A DNA stretch of 64,000 nucleotides, taken from positions 1,361,678 through 1,425,677 of the forward strand of contig NZ_QNHG01000002.1 of NCBI RefSeq assembly GCF_003290025.1. The letters run 5' to 3'. This DNA is from Pseudogemmobacter bohemicus (GTDB taxonomy: Bacteria; Pseudomonadota; Alphaproteobacteria; Rhodobacterales; Rhodobacteraceae). A model generated the notes under the pieces. It made no database searches, was not told the DNA's origin, and was given only the letters and a program-made list of their open reading frames with translations. This document shows, one piece after another, positions 45,592 through 53,614 of this stretch (position 1 is the stretch's first letter; every line of letters starts with the position of its first letter). The position numbers were made by a program, and so were the translations under genes.

Positions 45592-45651
45592 GGGATATTT
45601 AAGGACAGATGAAAACAGAAAATGCGCTTTTCATCTGTCCTTAAATATCCC
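45592..45651. repeat. Perfect 24-base-arm palindrome between LLM gene and parE
   Basis: A 24-base arm starting GGGATATTTAAGGACAGATG (45592-45615) is complementary to 45628-45651 across a 12-base loop. In RNA it would form a long AU-rich stem. Arms are the same motif seen once at 10845-10873 and as a variant at 8628-8656. GC-rich sequence flanks both sides, with CTGCCC-rich and GGCCCCCGCAAGGGGGCC stems. It lies 45 bases past the LLM oxidoreductase stop on the minus strand. Confidence 0.8.
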
Positions 45652-45695
45652 CGCCGGAGGCTTCCGGCCCCCGCAAGGGGGCCGGACGTCTTTTG

Positions 45696-46715
45696 TCAGC
45701 GCCAGCCCAGGGCAGGTGCGACATGTTTCAGGATGTTCTCGATCACATGGGCGTTGTACGCGACGCCCAGCGTGTTCGGCACCGTCAGAAGCAGCGTATC
45801 GGCCTCGGCGATGGCCTCGTCCTGACGCAGCTCCTCGATCAGTTTTTGCGGCTCGGCGGCGTAGGAGCGGCCGAAGACGGCGCGCTGGTCGTCGATCACG
45901 CCGACCTGGTCCTGATCGGGGCGGGATTGCCCGAAATACATCTGATCCTGCGCTGATGTGATCGCGAAGATCGAGCGGCTGACCGAGACTCTCGGCTCAT
46001 GCTTATGGCCGGCTTCCTTCCAGGCCGCGCGGTATTTGCGGATCTGATTGGCCTGTTGCACATGGAAGGGCTCGCCCGTCTCGTCCCATTTCAGGGTCGA
46101 GCTTTGCAGGTTCATCCCCAGCTGTGCCGCCCAGATCGCGGTCTGATCCGAGGCGGCGCCCCACCAGATGCGGTTCCTCAGCCCGTCGGAATGTGGCTCA
46201 AGCCGCAAGAGACCCGGCGGGTTGGGGAACATCGGGCGGGGGTTCGGCTTCGCGAAACCATGGCCTTCCAGGAGTTTCAGGAAGGTCAGCGCATGATCAC
46301 GCGCCATGTCCTGGTCGGTCTCGCCCTCTGCCGGCGCGTAGCCGAAATGCCGCCAGCCGTCGATCACCTGCTCGGGCGAGCCGCGCGAGATGCCCAGCTG
46401 CAACCGTCCGCCCGCGATCAGGTCCGCCGAACCGGCATCCTCGATCATATAGAACGGGTTCTCATAGCGCATGTCGATGACGCCGGTGCCGATCTCGATC
46501 TTCTTTGTGCGGGCACCGACAGCGGCCAGCAGCGGGAAGGGCGATGAGAGTTGCCGGGCGAAATGGTGGACGCGGTAATAGGCGCCATCGGCGCCGAGTT
46601 CTTCAGCGGCCTCGGCCAGCTCGATGGATTGCAGGAGCACGTCCTGGGCCGAGCGGGTGGCCGAGCCCTGCTGGGTCGACCAGTGGCCGAATGACAGAAA
46701 ACCGATCTTCTTCAT
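45696..46715 (-). CDS. LLM-class flavin-dependent oxidoreductase
   Basis: A 339-residue luciferase-like monooxygenase-fold protein, probably using reduced FMN. It begins MKKIGFLSFGHWS and shows the beta-barrel features of the class: GADGAYYRVHHFARQLSSPF near residue 42, EIGTGVIDMRYENPFYMIED near 75, and GRLQLGISRGSPEQV near 105. ATG at 46715 opens the conserved N-terminus; the upstream extension is unsupported. Substrate unknown. Confidence 0.87.
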   Translation of the reverse strand: MKKIGFLSFGHWSTQQGSATRSAQDVLLQSIELAEAAEELGADGAYYRVHHFARQLSSPFPLLAAVGARTKKIEIGTGVIDMRYENPFYMIEDAGSADLIAGGRLQLGISRGSPEQVIDGWRHFGYAPAEGETDQDMARDHALTFLKLLEGHGFAKPNPRPMFPNPPGLLRLEPHSDGLRNRIWWGAASDQTAIWAAQLGMNLQSSTLKWDETGEPFHVQQANQIRKYRAAWKEAGHKHEPRVSVSRSIFAITSAQDQMYFGQSRPDQDQVGVIDDQRAVFGRSYAAEPQKLIEELRQDEAIAEADTLLLTVPNTLGVAYNAHVIENILKHVAPALGWR

Positions 46716-46866
46716 GGGGAAGCCCTCAAACCTGGGGCCCGGGCGCTTTGCCCGGGCTGTTGAGCTGAAGATGGGGCGCGGGCGGCACCATTGCCAGCGG
46801 CAGCGGCGCGCAACCACTGTGCGTCAGCGCCTGCGAGGCTGATCTCTGCACGGCCGGCGGTCAGGT

Positions 46867-47526
46867 TCAGACCGGTTCGGCCTCGCGCTTTGCCCAGAAG
46901 GCCTGGAAGGCCGGCCGCGCCTGGCAGCGCGCGAGCCAGGCGCTCACCTGCGGATAGTCGCGCAAAAGCTCCGGATGGCCCTGGGCATAGCGCAGGCATT
47001 CGGCGGTGTTGATATCGGCAGCGGTGAACCGGTCGCCGACCAGCCAGTCATGCGCGCGCAGATGCCGCTCCAGCCGGTTCAGCGGGCGGCGCAGCTTTTC
47101 GGCGCTGACGCGGATCGCGGCGCGGGTCTCGGGCAGGGTATCGCCGCCGGCCTCGATGGCCAGCAGGATCTCAAGCGCCGGCGGCTCCAGCGCGGTGGCG
47201 GCGTAAAGGGCCCATTGCTCCATCAGCGATTGTTCGGACCCGTCGGCCGGGCCGAGGCTGCCCCCATGGCGGCGCGCAATATGCAGCGTGATCGCCAGCG
47301 ACTCGGTCAGCAGGAGGCCGTCATCCTCCATCGCCGGGATCTGGCCCTGCGGGTTGACCGCGAGGAATTCCGGCGAAGAGGTGTTCAGCGCCGCCCCCTC
47401 GGCTTTCGCATCGGTCAGGCGATAGGCCTGGATCACCGGCACATGGGTGAAATCGCAGCCGATCTCTCCCAAAAGCCAGAGGGGGCGCGATGCGCGCGAA
47501 CGGTAGACGCCGTAAAGGGTGATCAT
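46867..47526 (-). CDS. Glutathione S-transferase family protein
   Basis: A 219-residue cytosolic GST. N-terminal thioredoxin-like domain: MITLYGVYRSRASRPLWLLG with Ser/Tyr candidates for thiol activation, NPQGQIPAMEDDGLLLTESL then AIT (about residues 58-80). All-helical C-terminal domain: VGDRFTAADINTAECL near 155-170. Substrate unknown. ATG at 47526 is the conserved start. Confidence 0.88.
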   Translation of the reverse strand: MITLYGVYRSRASRPLWLLGEIGCDFTHVPVIQAYRLTDAKAEGAALNTSSPEFLAVNPQGQIPAMEDDGLLLTESLAITLHIARRHGGSLGPADGSEQSLMEQWALYAATALEPPALEILLAIEAGGDTLPETRAAIRVSAEKLRRPLNRLERHLRAHDWLVGDRFTAADINTAECLRYAQGHPELLRDYPQVSAWLARCQARPAFQAFWAKREAEPV

Positions 47527-47773
47527 GGCGGGCCTCGATGCCGGAAGTGCGGTTGCCGGAAATGTCCCGGCCCCAATAGCAGAAGCAGGATAAAAATCCA
47601 CCAGGCGCCGGGCTTCCTCACCTGATTGGGAAGGGTTTTCCTGCCGGTGGCGATCCGGCAGGAGAGTTGTTCGCAGCGGCGGGTCCGGCGGGGAACTGTC
47701 TTCGCCCTTTGGCTGCGGATGTCACCGCCTGAGGCTGCGGTTTTACTGCACTTGCAGCAAAGCCCTGTGCGGT

Positions 47774-47822
47774 TTGACCAGGATCAAGGCGAAATCCTGC
47801 GGCCTGGACTATGCTTTCAGCC
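47774..47822 (+). promoter_or_regulatory. FNR-type site and promoter upstream of ppk2
   Basis: TTGACCAGGATCAA at 47774-47787 is a perfect TTGA-N6-TCAA site (FNR/FnrL, also Dnr/NnrR type). A -10-like TATGCT lies at 47810-47815. If it starts at -12, the start point is near 47822 and the site is centred at -41.5, the class II activation position. The leader that follows has a CCTCCGC/GCGGAGG stem (47848-47878) and a strong AGGAG ribosome binding site before the ATG at 47911. Confidence 0.7.
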
Positions 47823-47910
47823 GCAATAAAAGGTGCAGCCCCGTGATCCTCCGCGCCTCCGCTGCGCGGGGGCGGAGGGATCGGTTTTCAACAGGGTGAA
47901 GGAGTTCCAT

Positions 47911-48900
47911 ATGAGTACAGATCTGCAAACCGGCACCATCGACCGCCAGGAGGCCAATGCATCCGGCATCACGGCGACCGTGCCGGATGCTGCATCCCCG
48001 ATGGGCGAAATGGGCGACAGGCTGACCGCGCCGCGTCATTTTCCCGCTGTGACGACCGACGAGATCCGCGAGGCTTTCGAGAGCGGCCGCTACCCCTATG
48101 GCCGCCTCCTGGGCCGCGTGGCCTATGAGCGCGAAAAGGCGCAGTTGCAGGCAGAGCTTCTGAAGGTGCAGATCTGGGCCCAGGAGACCGGGCAGAAATT
48201 CGTCCTTTTGATGGAGGGGCGCGATGCGGCTGGCAAGGGCGGCACCATCAAGCGGTTCATGGAACATCTGAACCCGCGTTACGCGCGGGTGGTGGCGCTG
48301 ACCAAACCCTCGGACAAGGAAAAGGGCGAGTGGTTCTTTCAGCGCTATATCCAGCACCTGCCAACCGCCGGCGAGATCGTGTTCTTCGACCGTTCCTGGT
48401 ATAACCGCGCCGGGGTGGAGCGGGTGATGGGCTTCTGTTCGGCCTCGGAATATCTGGAGTTCATGCGCGAGGCGCCGGAGCTGGAGCGGATGCTGGTTCG
48501 CTCGGGGATACGGCTCTACAAATACTGGTTCTCGGTCACCCGGGACGAGCAGTTCAAACGCTTCAAATCGCGCGAGACCGATCCGCTGAAGATGTGGAAA
48601 CTTTCGCCCATCGACAAGGCGAGCCTCGACAAATGGGATGACTATACCGAGGCCAAGGAGGCGATGTTCTTCTATACCGATACCGCCGATGCACCCTGGA
48701 CCATCGTGAAGTCGAATGACAAGAAGCGTGCCAGACTGAACTGCATGAGGCATTTCCTCGCCTCGCTGGAGTATCCGGGTAAGGATCATGCGGTGCTGGG
48801 CCAGCCCGATCCGCTGATCGTGGGCTCGGCGGCGCAGGTTTTGCGCGGCGCGGGGCATATCCTCGATACGGCCACACATCCGGCTGTGCGGATCAGCTGA
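47911..48900 (+). CDS. ppk2: Polyphosphate kinase 2
   Basis: Transfers phosphate between polyphosphate and nucleoside diphosphates. The 329-residue single-domain protein shows Walker A MEGRDAAGKGGTIKRFMEHL (about residues 100-119), Walker B FFDRSWYNRAGVERVMGF (about 163-180), the lid region with KRFKSRETDPLKMWKLSP, and a C-terminal KSNDKKRARLNCMRHFL. The first 40 residues are a poorly conserved extension. GAAGGAG precedes the ATG. A perfect FNR-type site lies 124 bases upstream of the ATG. The preferred nucleotide (GDP or ADP) cannot be told. Confidence 0.93.
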   Translation: MSTDLQTGTIDRQEANASGITATVPDAASPMGEMGDRLTAPRHFPAVTTDEIREAFESGRYPYGRLLGRVAYEREKAQLQAELLKVQIWAQETGQKFVLLMEGRDAAGKGGTIKRFMEHLNPRYARVVALTKPSDKEKGEWFFQRYIQHLPTAGEIVFFDRSWYNRAGVERVMGFCSASEYLEFMREAPELERMLVRSGIRLYKYWFSVTRDEQFKRFKSRETDPLKMWKLSPIDKASLDKWDDYTEAKEAMFFYTDTADAPWTIVKSNDKKRARLNCMRHFLASLEYPGKDHAVLGQPDPLIVGSAAQVLRGAGHILDTATHPAVRIS

Positions 48901-48956
48901 GCTGCCGCCTGTCGCGGCGCCTTGCTGAAAATTTGATCAAAGGATAGATCTGCGGC

Positions 48957-50351
48957 ATGGATAAGATGTCGCAGCCCGCCCGCCAGATCACATTCGCCAG
49001 GCATCTGCGTGAGACGCTGATGCTTGGCCTGCCGCTGGCCGGGTCCTCCATCGCGCAATTTTCGCTGCATGTGGTCAATACCGCGATGGTCGGCTGGTAT
49101 GGTGTGGTGCAGCAGGGCGCGCTGGTGATCTCGGCTTCGAGCTTTTTCATCATCTTCGTGGTCGGCTCGGGTTTCGCGCGGGCGGTGATGCCGCTGGCGG
49201 CCAGCGCGCGGGCGCGCGGCGACGATACCGAATTGCGCCGTGCGGCGCGGATGGGGCTGTGGCTTTCCATCGGCTTTGGCCTTCTGGTCTATCCGGTCTT
49301 CTGGTTTGCCGGGCCGGTGATGCTGGCGCTGGGGCAAAAGCCCGAAGTCGCGGCTGAAGCGGAATATTACCTGCGCATCGCCGGGCTTGGCATGGTGCCA
49401 ACACTGGCCGTGGCGGTGCTGCAGGCCTGGCTGGCGGCACTGGGCCGGACGCAGATCGTGCTTTGGGTGACGGTTGTGGCGGTTGTGGTCAACATCATCG
49501 TCAACTGGTTCCTGATCTTCGGCAATGGCGGTGCGCCCGAGATGGGGGTGGGCGGCGCGGGTGTGGCTACGCTGGTCGTTCAGATCTTCTCATTGCTGGT
49601 GCTGGGGCTTTATGCCGGGCTGTTGCCGGCCTTGCGGCCGTTCCAGCTTTTCCGCCGCTTCTGGCGCATCGACCTGCCTGCCTTGCGCGAGGTCTGGCGG
49701 CTCGGGCTGCCGATCGGGCTGACGGGGCTGGCCGAAAGCGGGCTTTTCCAGGCCAGCGCGATTATGATGGGCTGGATCGGCACGCGTGAGCTGGCGGCGC
49801 ATGGCATCGCGCTGGAGATCACCGCGCTGGCCTTCATGTGCCATGTCGGCCTGTCGAATGCCGCGACGATCCGGGTTGCCGAGGCCTCGGGGCGGGGTGA
49901 TCCGGTGGCGCTGCGCCAGGCGTCCTGGGCGGCGCTGCTGATTTCTTTCCTGGTGGCGGTGGCGGTGATCATCGTCTTTGTCAGCGTGCCACAGCTGCTG
50001 GTGCGGCAATTCCTTGACCTTGAAAAACCAGAATCGGCCTTTGTGCTGCATTTCGGTGTGACGCTTCTGATGCTGGCGGCGTTGTTCCAGCTGGCCGATG
50101 CGATGCAGGTGATGGCGCTTGGCCTGTTGCGCGGCATTCAGGACACCGCGGTGCCGATGTGGCTGGCAACGCTCAGCTATTGGGTGATCGGGATTCCGGT
50201 CAGCTATGGGCTGGCCTTCCCGCTGGGGCTGGGCGGAGTCGGGCTGTGGTCGGGCCTGGTGATTGGCCTGGTTGCGGCGGCGGTGAGCCTGATGATCCGG
50301 TTCTGGCGGTTAGCGCCACAGCCGGGCATGGCTGGCAAAGCGGCCCTGTAA
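48957..50351 (+). CDS. MATE-family efflux transporter
   Basis: A 464-residue inner-membrane antiporter with about twelve hydrophobic helices in two related halves (for example LPLAGSSIAQFSLHVVNTAM near residue 25 and LPIGLTGLAESGLFQASAIM near 250). Predicted Na+ or H+ coupled export of drugs or metabolites. Separated from ppk2 by 56 bases, so it may be co-transcribed from the same oxygen-responsive promoter. The 3' end overlaps the convergent kpsC gene by 42 bases. Confidence 0.9.
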   Translation: MDKMSQPARQITFARHLRETLMLGLPLAGSSIAQFSLHVVNTAMVGWYGVVQQGALVISASSFFIIFVVGSGFARAVMPLAASARARGDDTELRRAARMGLWLSIGFGLLVYPVFWFAGPVMLALGQKPEVAAEAEYYLRIAGLGMVPTLAVAVLQAWLAALGRTQIVLWVTVVAVVVNIIVNWFLIFGNGGAPEMGVGGAGVATLVVQIFSLLVLGLYAGLLPALRPFQLFRRFWRIDLPALREVWRLGLPIGLTGLAESGLFQASAIMMGWIGTRELAAHGIALEITALAFMCHVGLSNAATIRVAEASGRGDPVALRQASWAALLISFLVAVAVIIVFVSVPQLLVRQFLDLEKPESAFVLHFGVTLLMLAALFQLADAMQVMALGLLRGIQDTAVPMWLATLSYWVIGIPVSYGLAFPLGLGGVGLWSGLVIGLVAAAVSLMIRFWRLAPQPGMAGKAAL

Positions 50352-52379
50352 TTTCGCGATCAGCCGGTTCAGAGGGCCCGGATGCGGGATCTGGCCCGAG
50401 GCAAGCCGGTCCAGCGCAACCTCGACCGGGCAGGGGCGGCGCGAGACCGGATCCCAGTAACGCGGATAGGCGATCAGGCTGGCATGGACCAGATGCGCCA
50501 GATCGGGGCGGGGCACGAGACTGCCATCTTCGTGCCTGAGCCGGCGTTCGGGGATCTCGCCCAGGTCCTGGGTCAGCCCCCAGCCGGCATAGAAGGGCGC
50601 GCCGAAGGTGGTCACCCTCTTGCCCCGGATCAGCGCCTCGAACCCGGTCAGAGAGGTCATGGTCCAGACCTCGTCGACCTCATTCAGCGCCGCCGCCATG
50701 CTGGCATGGTTCAGGACCAGATCGGCGAGTTTCGCGGTCTGATCGACGGGGATCGTGCCAGGGCGCAGGCCGGCCTCGACATCGGGATGCGGCTTGTAAA
50801 GGATCAGGGCGTCGGGGTTGGCCTTGCGGGTGGCTTTCAGCAGGTCGAGATTGGTCCGGACGACACCCGCGCCTTTCAGGATCGAGGCGTCGTCTTCGAC
50901 CTGGCCCGGCACCAGAATGCGGGATTTCTGGTCGGTCTCACGGTCCGGAAGCGGCGGAATTGCGCCTTCAATGTTGTATTTGGTCAAGTTAGCGGCGCGA
51001 AGCCTTTCGATCAGCCTGGTCGCGCGGGCATGGCCACCCGGTGGCAGGGCGGCCAGGATCAGCGCCTCCAGCCGTGAGGGACGGGAGGGGTCATAATATA
51101 TCCCCAGGTCATCCGCGACCAGTGACAGAGGCGGCACAAGCTCGGCCCCGAGCCCACGCGAGCGCAGGAAACCGTCCTCGACCCGCAGCGCGGGGGAGGC
51201 GAGGGTCCCGGGTTCTTTCCCGGCCCAGATCAGCAGGCTTTCCCCTTTGGCCTGTCCGGGGCGGTCGATAAAGCGCAGGGGCTTCTCCCGCCCGAAAAAC
51301 GCCTGGAGCCGCCCGCGTTTCCAAAGTCGCATGCCCATCGCGGCATGACCGTGGCGGTCCTGGCGGAAGGCGCGCAGGTCCTCCTCCAGCTGATCGACCA
51401 CCTCTTCAAAGCTGCAAAGCCGGTCGCGGCAGGGATCATACCAGATTGGCGCAAGGATCATCACCCCGGCAAACAGCTGCGCCCGGGTCAGCTTGCGCTT
51501 GCGGCGTGAGGGGGGGGTGCGGTCCTCGGTCAGGCCCCAGCCGGCATAGAAAGGCAGGCCCCAGATGCGCGGGCGATGGCCGGCAAGGATCGCCTCGAAA
51601 CCCAGCTGCGAGGACACGGTATAGACCGCCACCGCGCCCTCCAGCAACGCATAGGGCGGGATCGCGGGATCAGAAAAGCTGATCCCCGGCCCATCAGGGT
51701 CGCGCAGATGTTCCGGCCCGTAATGGCCAGGCCGCAGGCCCTTTGCGGTCTCGGGATGCGCGCGGATCAGGATCGGCGCATGCGGCCAGTCCTTGCGGGC
51801 GGTTTCCAGCATCTCCTCGAAAGAGCCGCGATCCGCGCCCGAAGCACGCAGCGAGGCATCGTTCAGAGTCTGGTCGACCACCAGCACATAGCCGGGCGGA
51901 GGCGGGGGCAGGGAAAGATCGTGAAGGTTGTATTTAGACAATTCCAATGCGCGCAAACGCTCGATTCCAGCTTTGGCGCGGGCCAGAATGTTCGAATTGT
52001 CCAGCGGGTCGGTTGCGAGGATCCGCTCGGTCAGCGAGATGTCAGAGGGGTCGAAATGGATGCCTTCCGCGTCGATCAACAGGCCAAGCCCGGCCTCGCC
52101 CATCCGCCCCGGCCGGATCGAGCGCAAGAACGCATCCTCCAGCCGCACCAGTGGCGCATTGCGTTGCGCGGCCACCTTCTCGCCCCGCCAGGCGGTGGGG
52201 CTGGCGCCCCAGACCACGACGCCATCGCCCTGCTTTGGCAGGCCGAAGCGCAGCTCATGCCCGGCCAGTGCCAGGATGCGCTTCAGCCGGCGGTCACGCA
52301 GGAAAGACAGGTTCTGATGGAAAAGCCGCCGTGGGATCACCACGGCGGCCTCTGGTTTCGGATCGCGTTCGACGGCCAA
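50310..52379 (-). CDS. kpsC: Capsule beta-Kdo transferase KpsC
   Basis: Extends the poly-Kdo linker that anchors capsular polysaccharide to a lipid, at the cytoplasmic face of the inner membrane. The 689-residue protein has two related transferase halves; the same motif appears in each, as GLPFYAGWGLTEDR near residue 305 and GAPFYAGWGLTQDL near 620. TTG at 52379 is the likely start, because GAGG lies just upstream, it begins 9 bases after the export gene stop, and no ATG fits; a longer reading would overlap that gene. The stop is inside the 3' end of the convergent MATE gene. Confidence 0.9.
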   Translation of the reverse strand: MAVERDPKPEAAVVIPRRLFHQNLSFLRDRRLKRILALAGHELRFGLPKQGDGVVVWGASPTAWRGEKVAAQRNAPLVRLEDAFLRSIRPGRMGEAGLGLLIDAEGIHFDPSDISLTERILATDPLDNSNILARAKAGIERLRALELSKYNLHDLSLPPPPPGYVLVVDQTLNDASLRASGADRGSFEEMLETARKDWPHAPILIRAHPETAKGLRPGHYGPEHLRDPDGPGISFSDPAIPPYALLEGAVAVYTVSSQLGFEAILAGHRPRIWGLPFYAGWGLTEDRTPPSRRKRKLTRAQLFAGVMILAPIWYDPCRDRLCSFEEVVDQLEEDLRAFRQDRHGHAAMGMRLWKRGRLQAFFGREKPLRFIDRPGQAKGESLLIWAGKEPGTLASPALRVEDGFLRSRGLGAELVPPLSLVADDLGIYYDPSRPSRLEALILAALPPGGHARATRLIERLRAANLTKYNIEGAIPPLPDRETDQKSRILVPGQVEDDASILKGAGVVRTNLDLLKATRKANPDALILYKPHPDVEAGLRPGTIPVDQTAKLADLVLNHASMAAALNEVDEVWTMTSLTGFEALIRGKRVTTFGAPFYAGWGLTQDLGEIPERRLRHEDGSLVPRPDLAHLVHASLIAYPRYWDPVSRRPCPVEVALDRLASGQIPHPGPLNRLIAKLQGRFASHARLWR

Positions 52380-52387
52380 TGCTGGCC

Positions 52388-53524
52388 TCAGTTGCCGGCG
52401 GCAGAGTTCAGGCTTGCCGCAGCCCCGGCCGAACCGGTCAGCACAGAGAGCGATTTCTGCCACTGAACATAGGGCGCTTCGGTCACATAGACGGTATCGC
52501 CATCGCGGATTAGGAAGTCGCGCGCCTCGAACATGCCGGTCGGAGCGGTCAGATCAAGCACATAGACCAGGCGCTGATCGCCTTGCAGATCGTTGCGGCC
52601 CAGCACGGCATTGGCAATCGCCGCCGGCTCGTTGCGGAAGACGAAAACGCCGGTCGGGTCGGCGGCCATGGTTTGCAGCCCGCCAACGGTGGCCAGCGCC
52701 TCGACGGCCGAGAGGCTCTCGCTCTCGAACGGCACCACGGTCTGCGCGCCGGTCGCGCCGAGGGCGGTGAACTTGCGCTCATCCTCTTCGATCACGATCC
52801 GGTCGCCCGGACGCAGCGCAATATCCATCTTCGGATTGGCCCAGAGGTCTTTCAGCCAGATCTTGCCGGTCTGGCCACCGCGCGTCACCCGCACCAGGGC
52901 GGTTGCCGGGTCGATGGCCACACCACCGGCACGGGCCAGCATCGAGGCCAGCGTCCGGGTCGGCTGCTCGATCGGGAAGACGCCAGGCGCTGCGACCGAG
53001 CCATTGATCGTCACGGTCGACCCGTCACCGGCAACACGCGCCACCTGGACCTGCGGGTCCGGCGTCTGTTCGTCCAGCTTGCGGGTGATGGCGTTGCGCA
53101 CACCTTCGACCGTATTGCCGGCAGCCTTGATCCGGCCGGCATAGGGGATGAAGACAAAGCCCTGGCCATCGACCTGAACCTCGGTCAGCTGCGAGACGCG
53201 CTGGCCGGTATTGCCCAGCAGCGGGTCGTCGCGCACGTTCTCGAACACGGTGACCGAAAGCAGGTCGCCATTCGAGATCGTATCCGATCCCATCACGCCG
53301 GCCTTCTGGAAGGTGTCCGAAAAGCCGAAGGAGGGCAGCACGGCGGTGGCGCGCGTAACCCTTGGATTGACGGTGACGATAAAGGCATCGCCCTTTTTCA
53401 GGACAGAGCCTGCAAAGATCTCTTTCTTGTTCGGCCCTGAACGCGGCAAACCGCAACTTGCGGTCACGGCGACAACGGCGATCAAGGCCAGGGCTTTCGC
53501 CCCCCTCGTGGTATGTCCGATCAC
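52388..53524 (-). CDS. Polysaccharide export lipoprotein (Wza/KpsD-like)
   Basis: Outer-membrane export component for capsular polysaccharide. The 378-residue protein has a lipoprotein signal ending VAVTASCG (Cys at about 24), a polysaccharide-export domain (VTVFENVRDDPLLGNTGQRV near residue 90, DGQGFVFIPYAGRIKAAGNT near 118), and SLBB repeats (NGSVAAPGVFPIEQPTRTLA near 172). It lies between kpsS and kpsC, in line with a group 2-type capsule system. The membrane transporter genes (kpsM, kpsT, kpsE) are not in the window. Confidence 0.9.
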   Translation of the reverse strand: MIGHTTRGAKALALIAVVAVTASCGLPRSGPNKKEIFAGSVLKKGDAFIVTVNPRVTRATAVLPSFGFSDTFQKAGVMGSDTISNGDLLSVTVFENVRDDPLLGNTGQRVSQLTEVQVDGQGFVFIPYAGRIKAAGNTVEGVRNAITRKLDEQTPDPQVQVARVAGDGSTVTINGSVAAPGVFPIEQPTRTLASMLARAGGVAIDPATALVRVTRGGQTGKIWLKDLWANPKMDIALRPGDRIVIEEDERKFTALGATGAQTVVPFESESLSAVEALATVGGLQTMAADPTGVFVFRNEPAAIANAVLGRNDLQGDQRLVYVLDLTAPTGMFEARDFLIRDGDTVYVTEAPYVQWQKSLSVLTGSAGAAASLNSAAGN

Positions 53525-53614
53525 TGCTCGGGCTCCTTTAGCGGATTTGCCTCAAGTTTTGACCGCAACAATACGGAATATCACGGAAATTGAAAGACCG
53601 TGGTTTTCGGAAAA

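Noticed and set aside
48928..48941. TTTGATCAAA just before the MATE gene, first taken for an FNR site
   Set aside because: It is a plain palindrome without the N6 spacer of the FNR consensus, and sits too close to the start codon.
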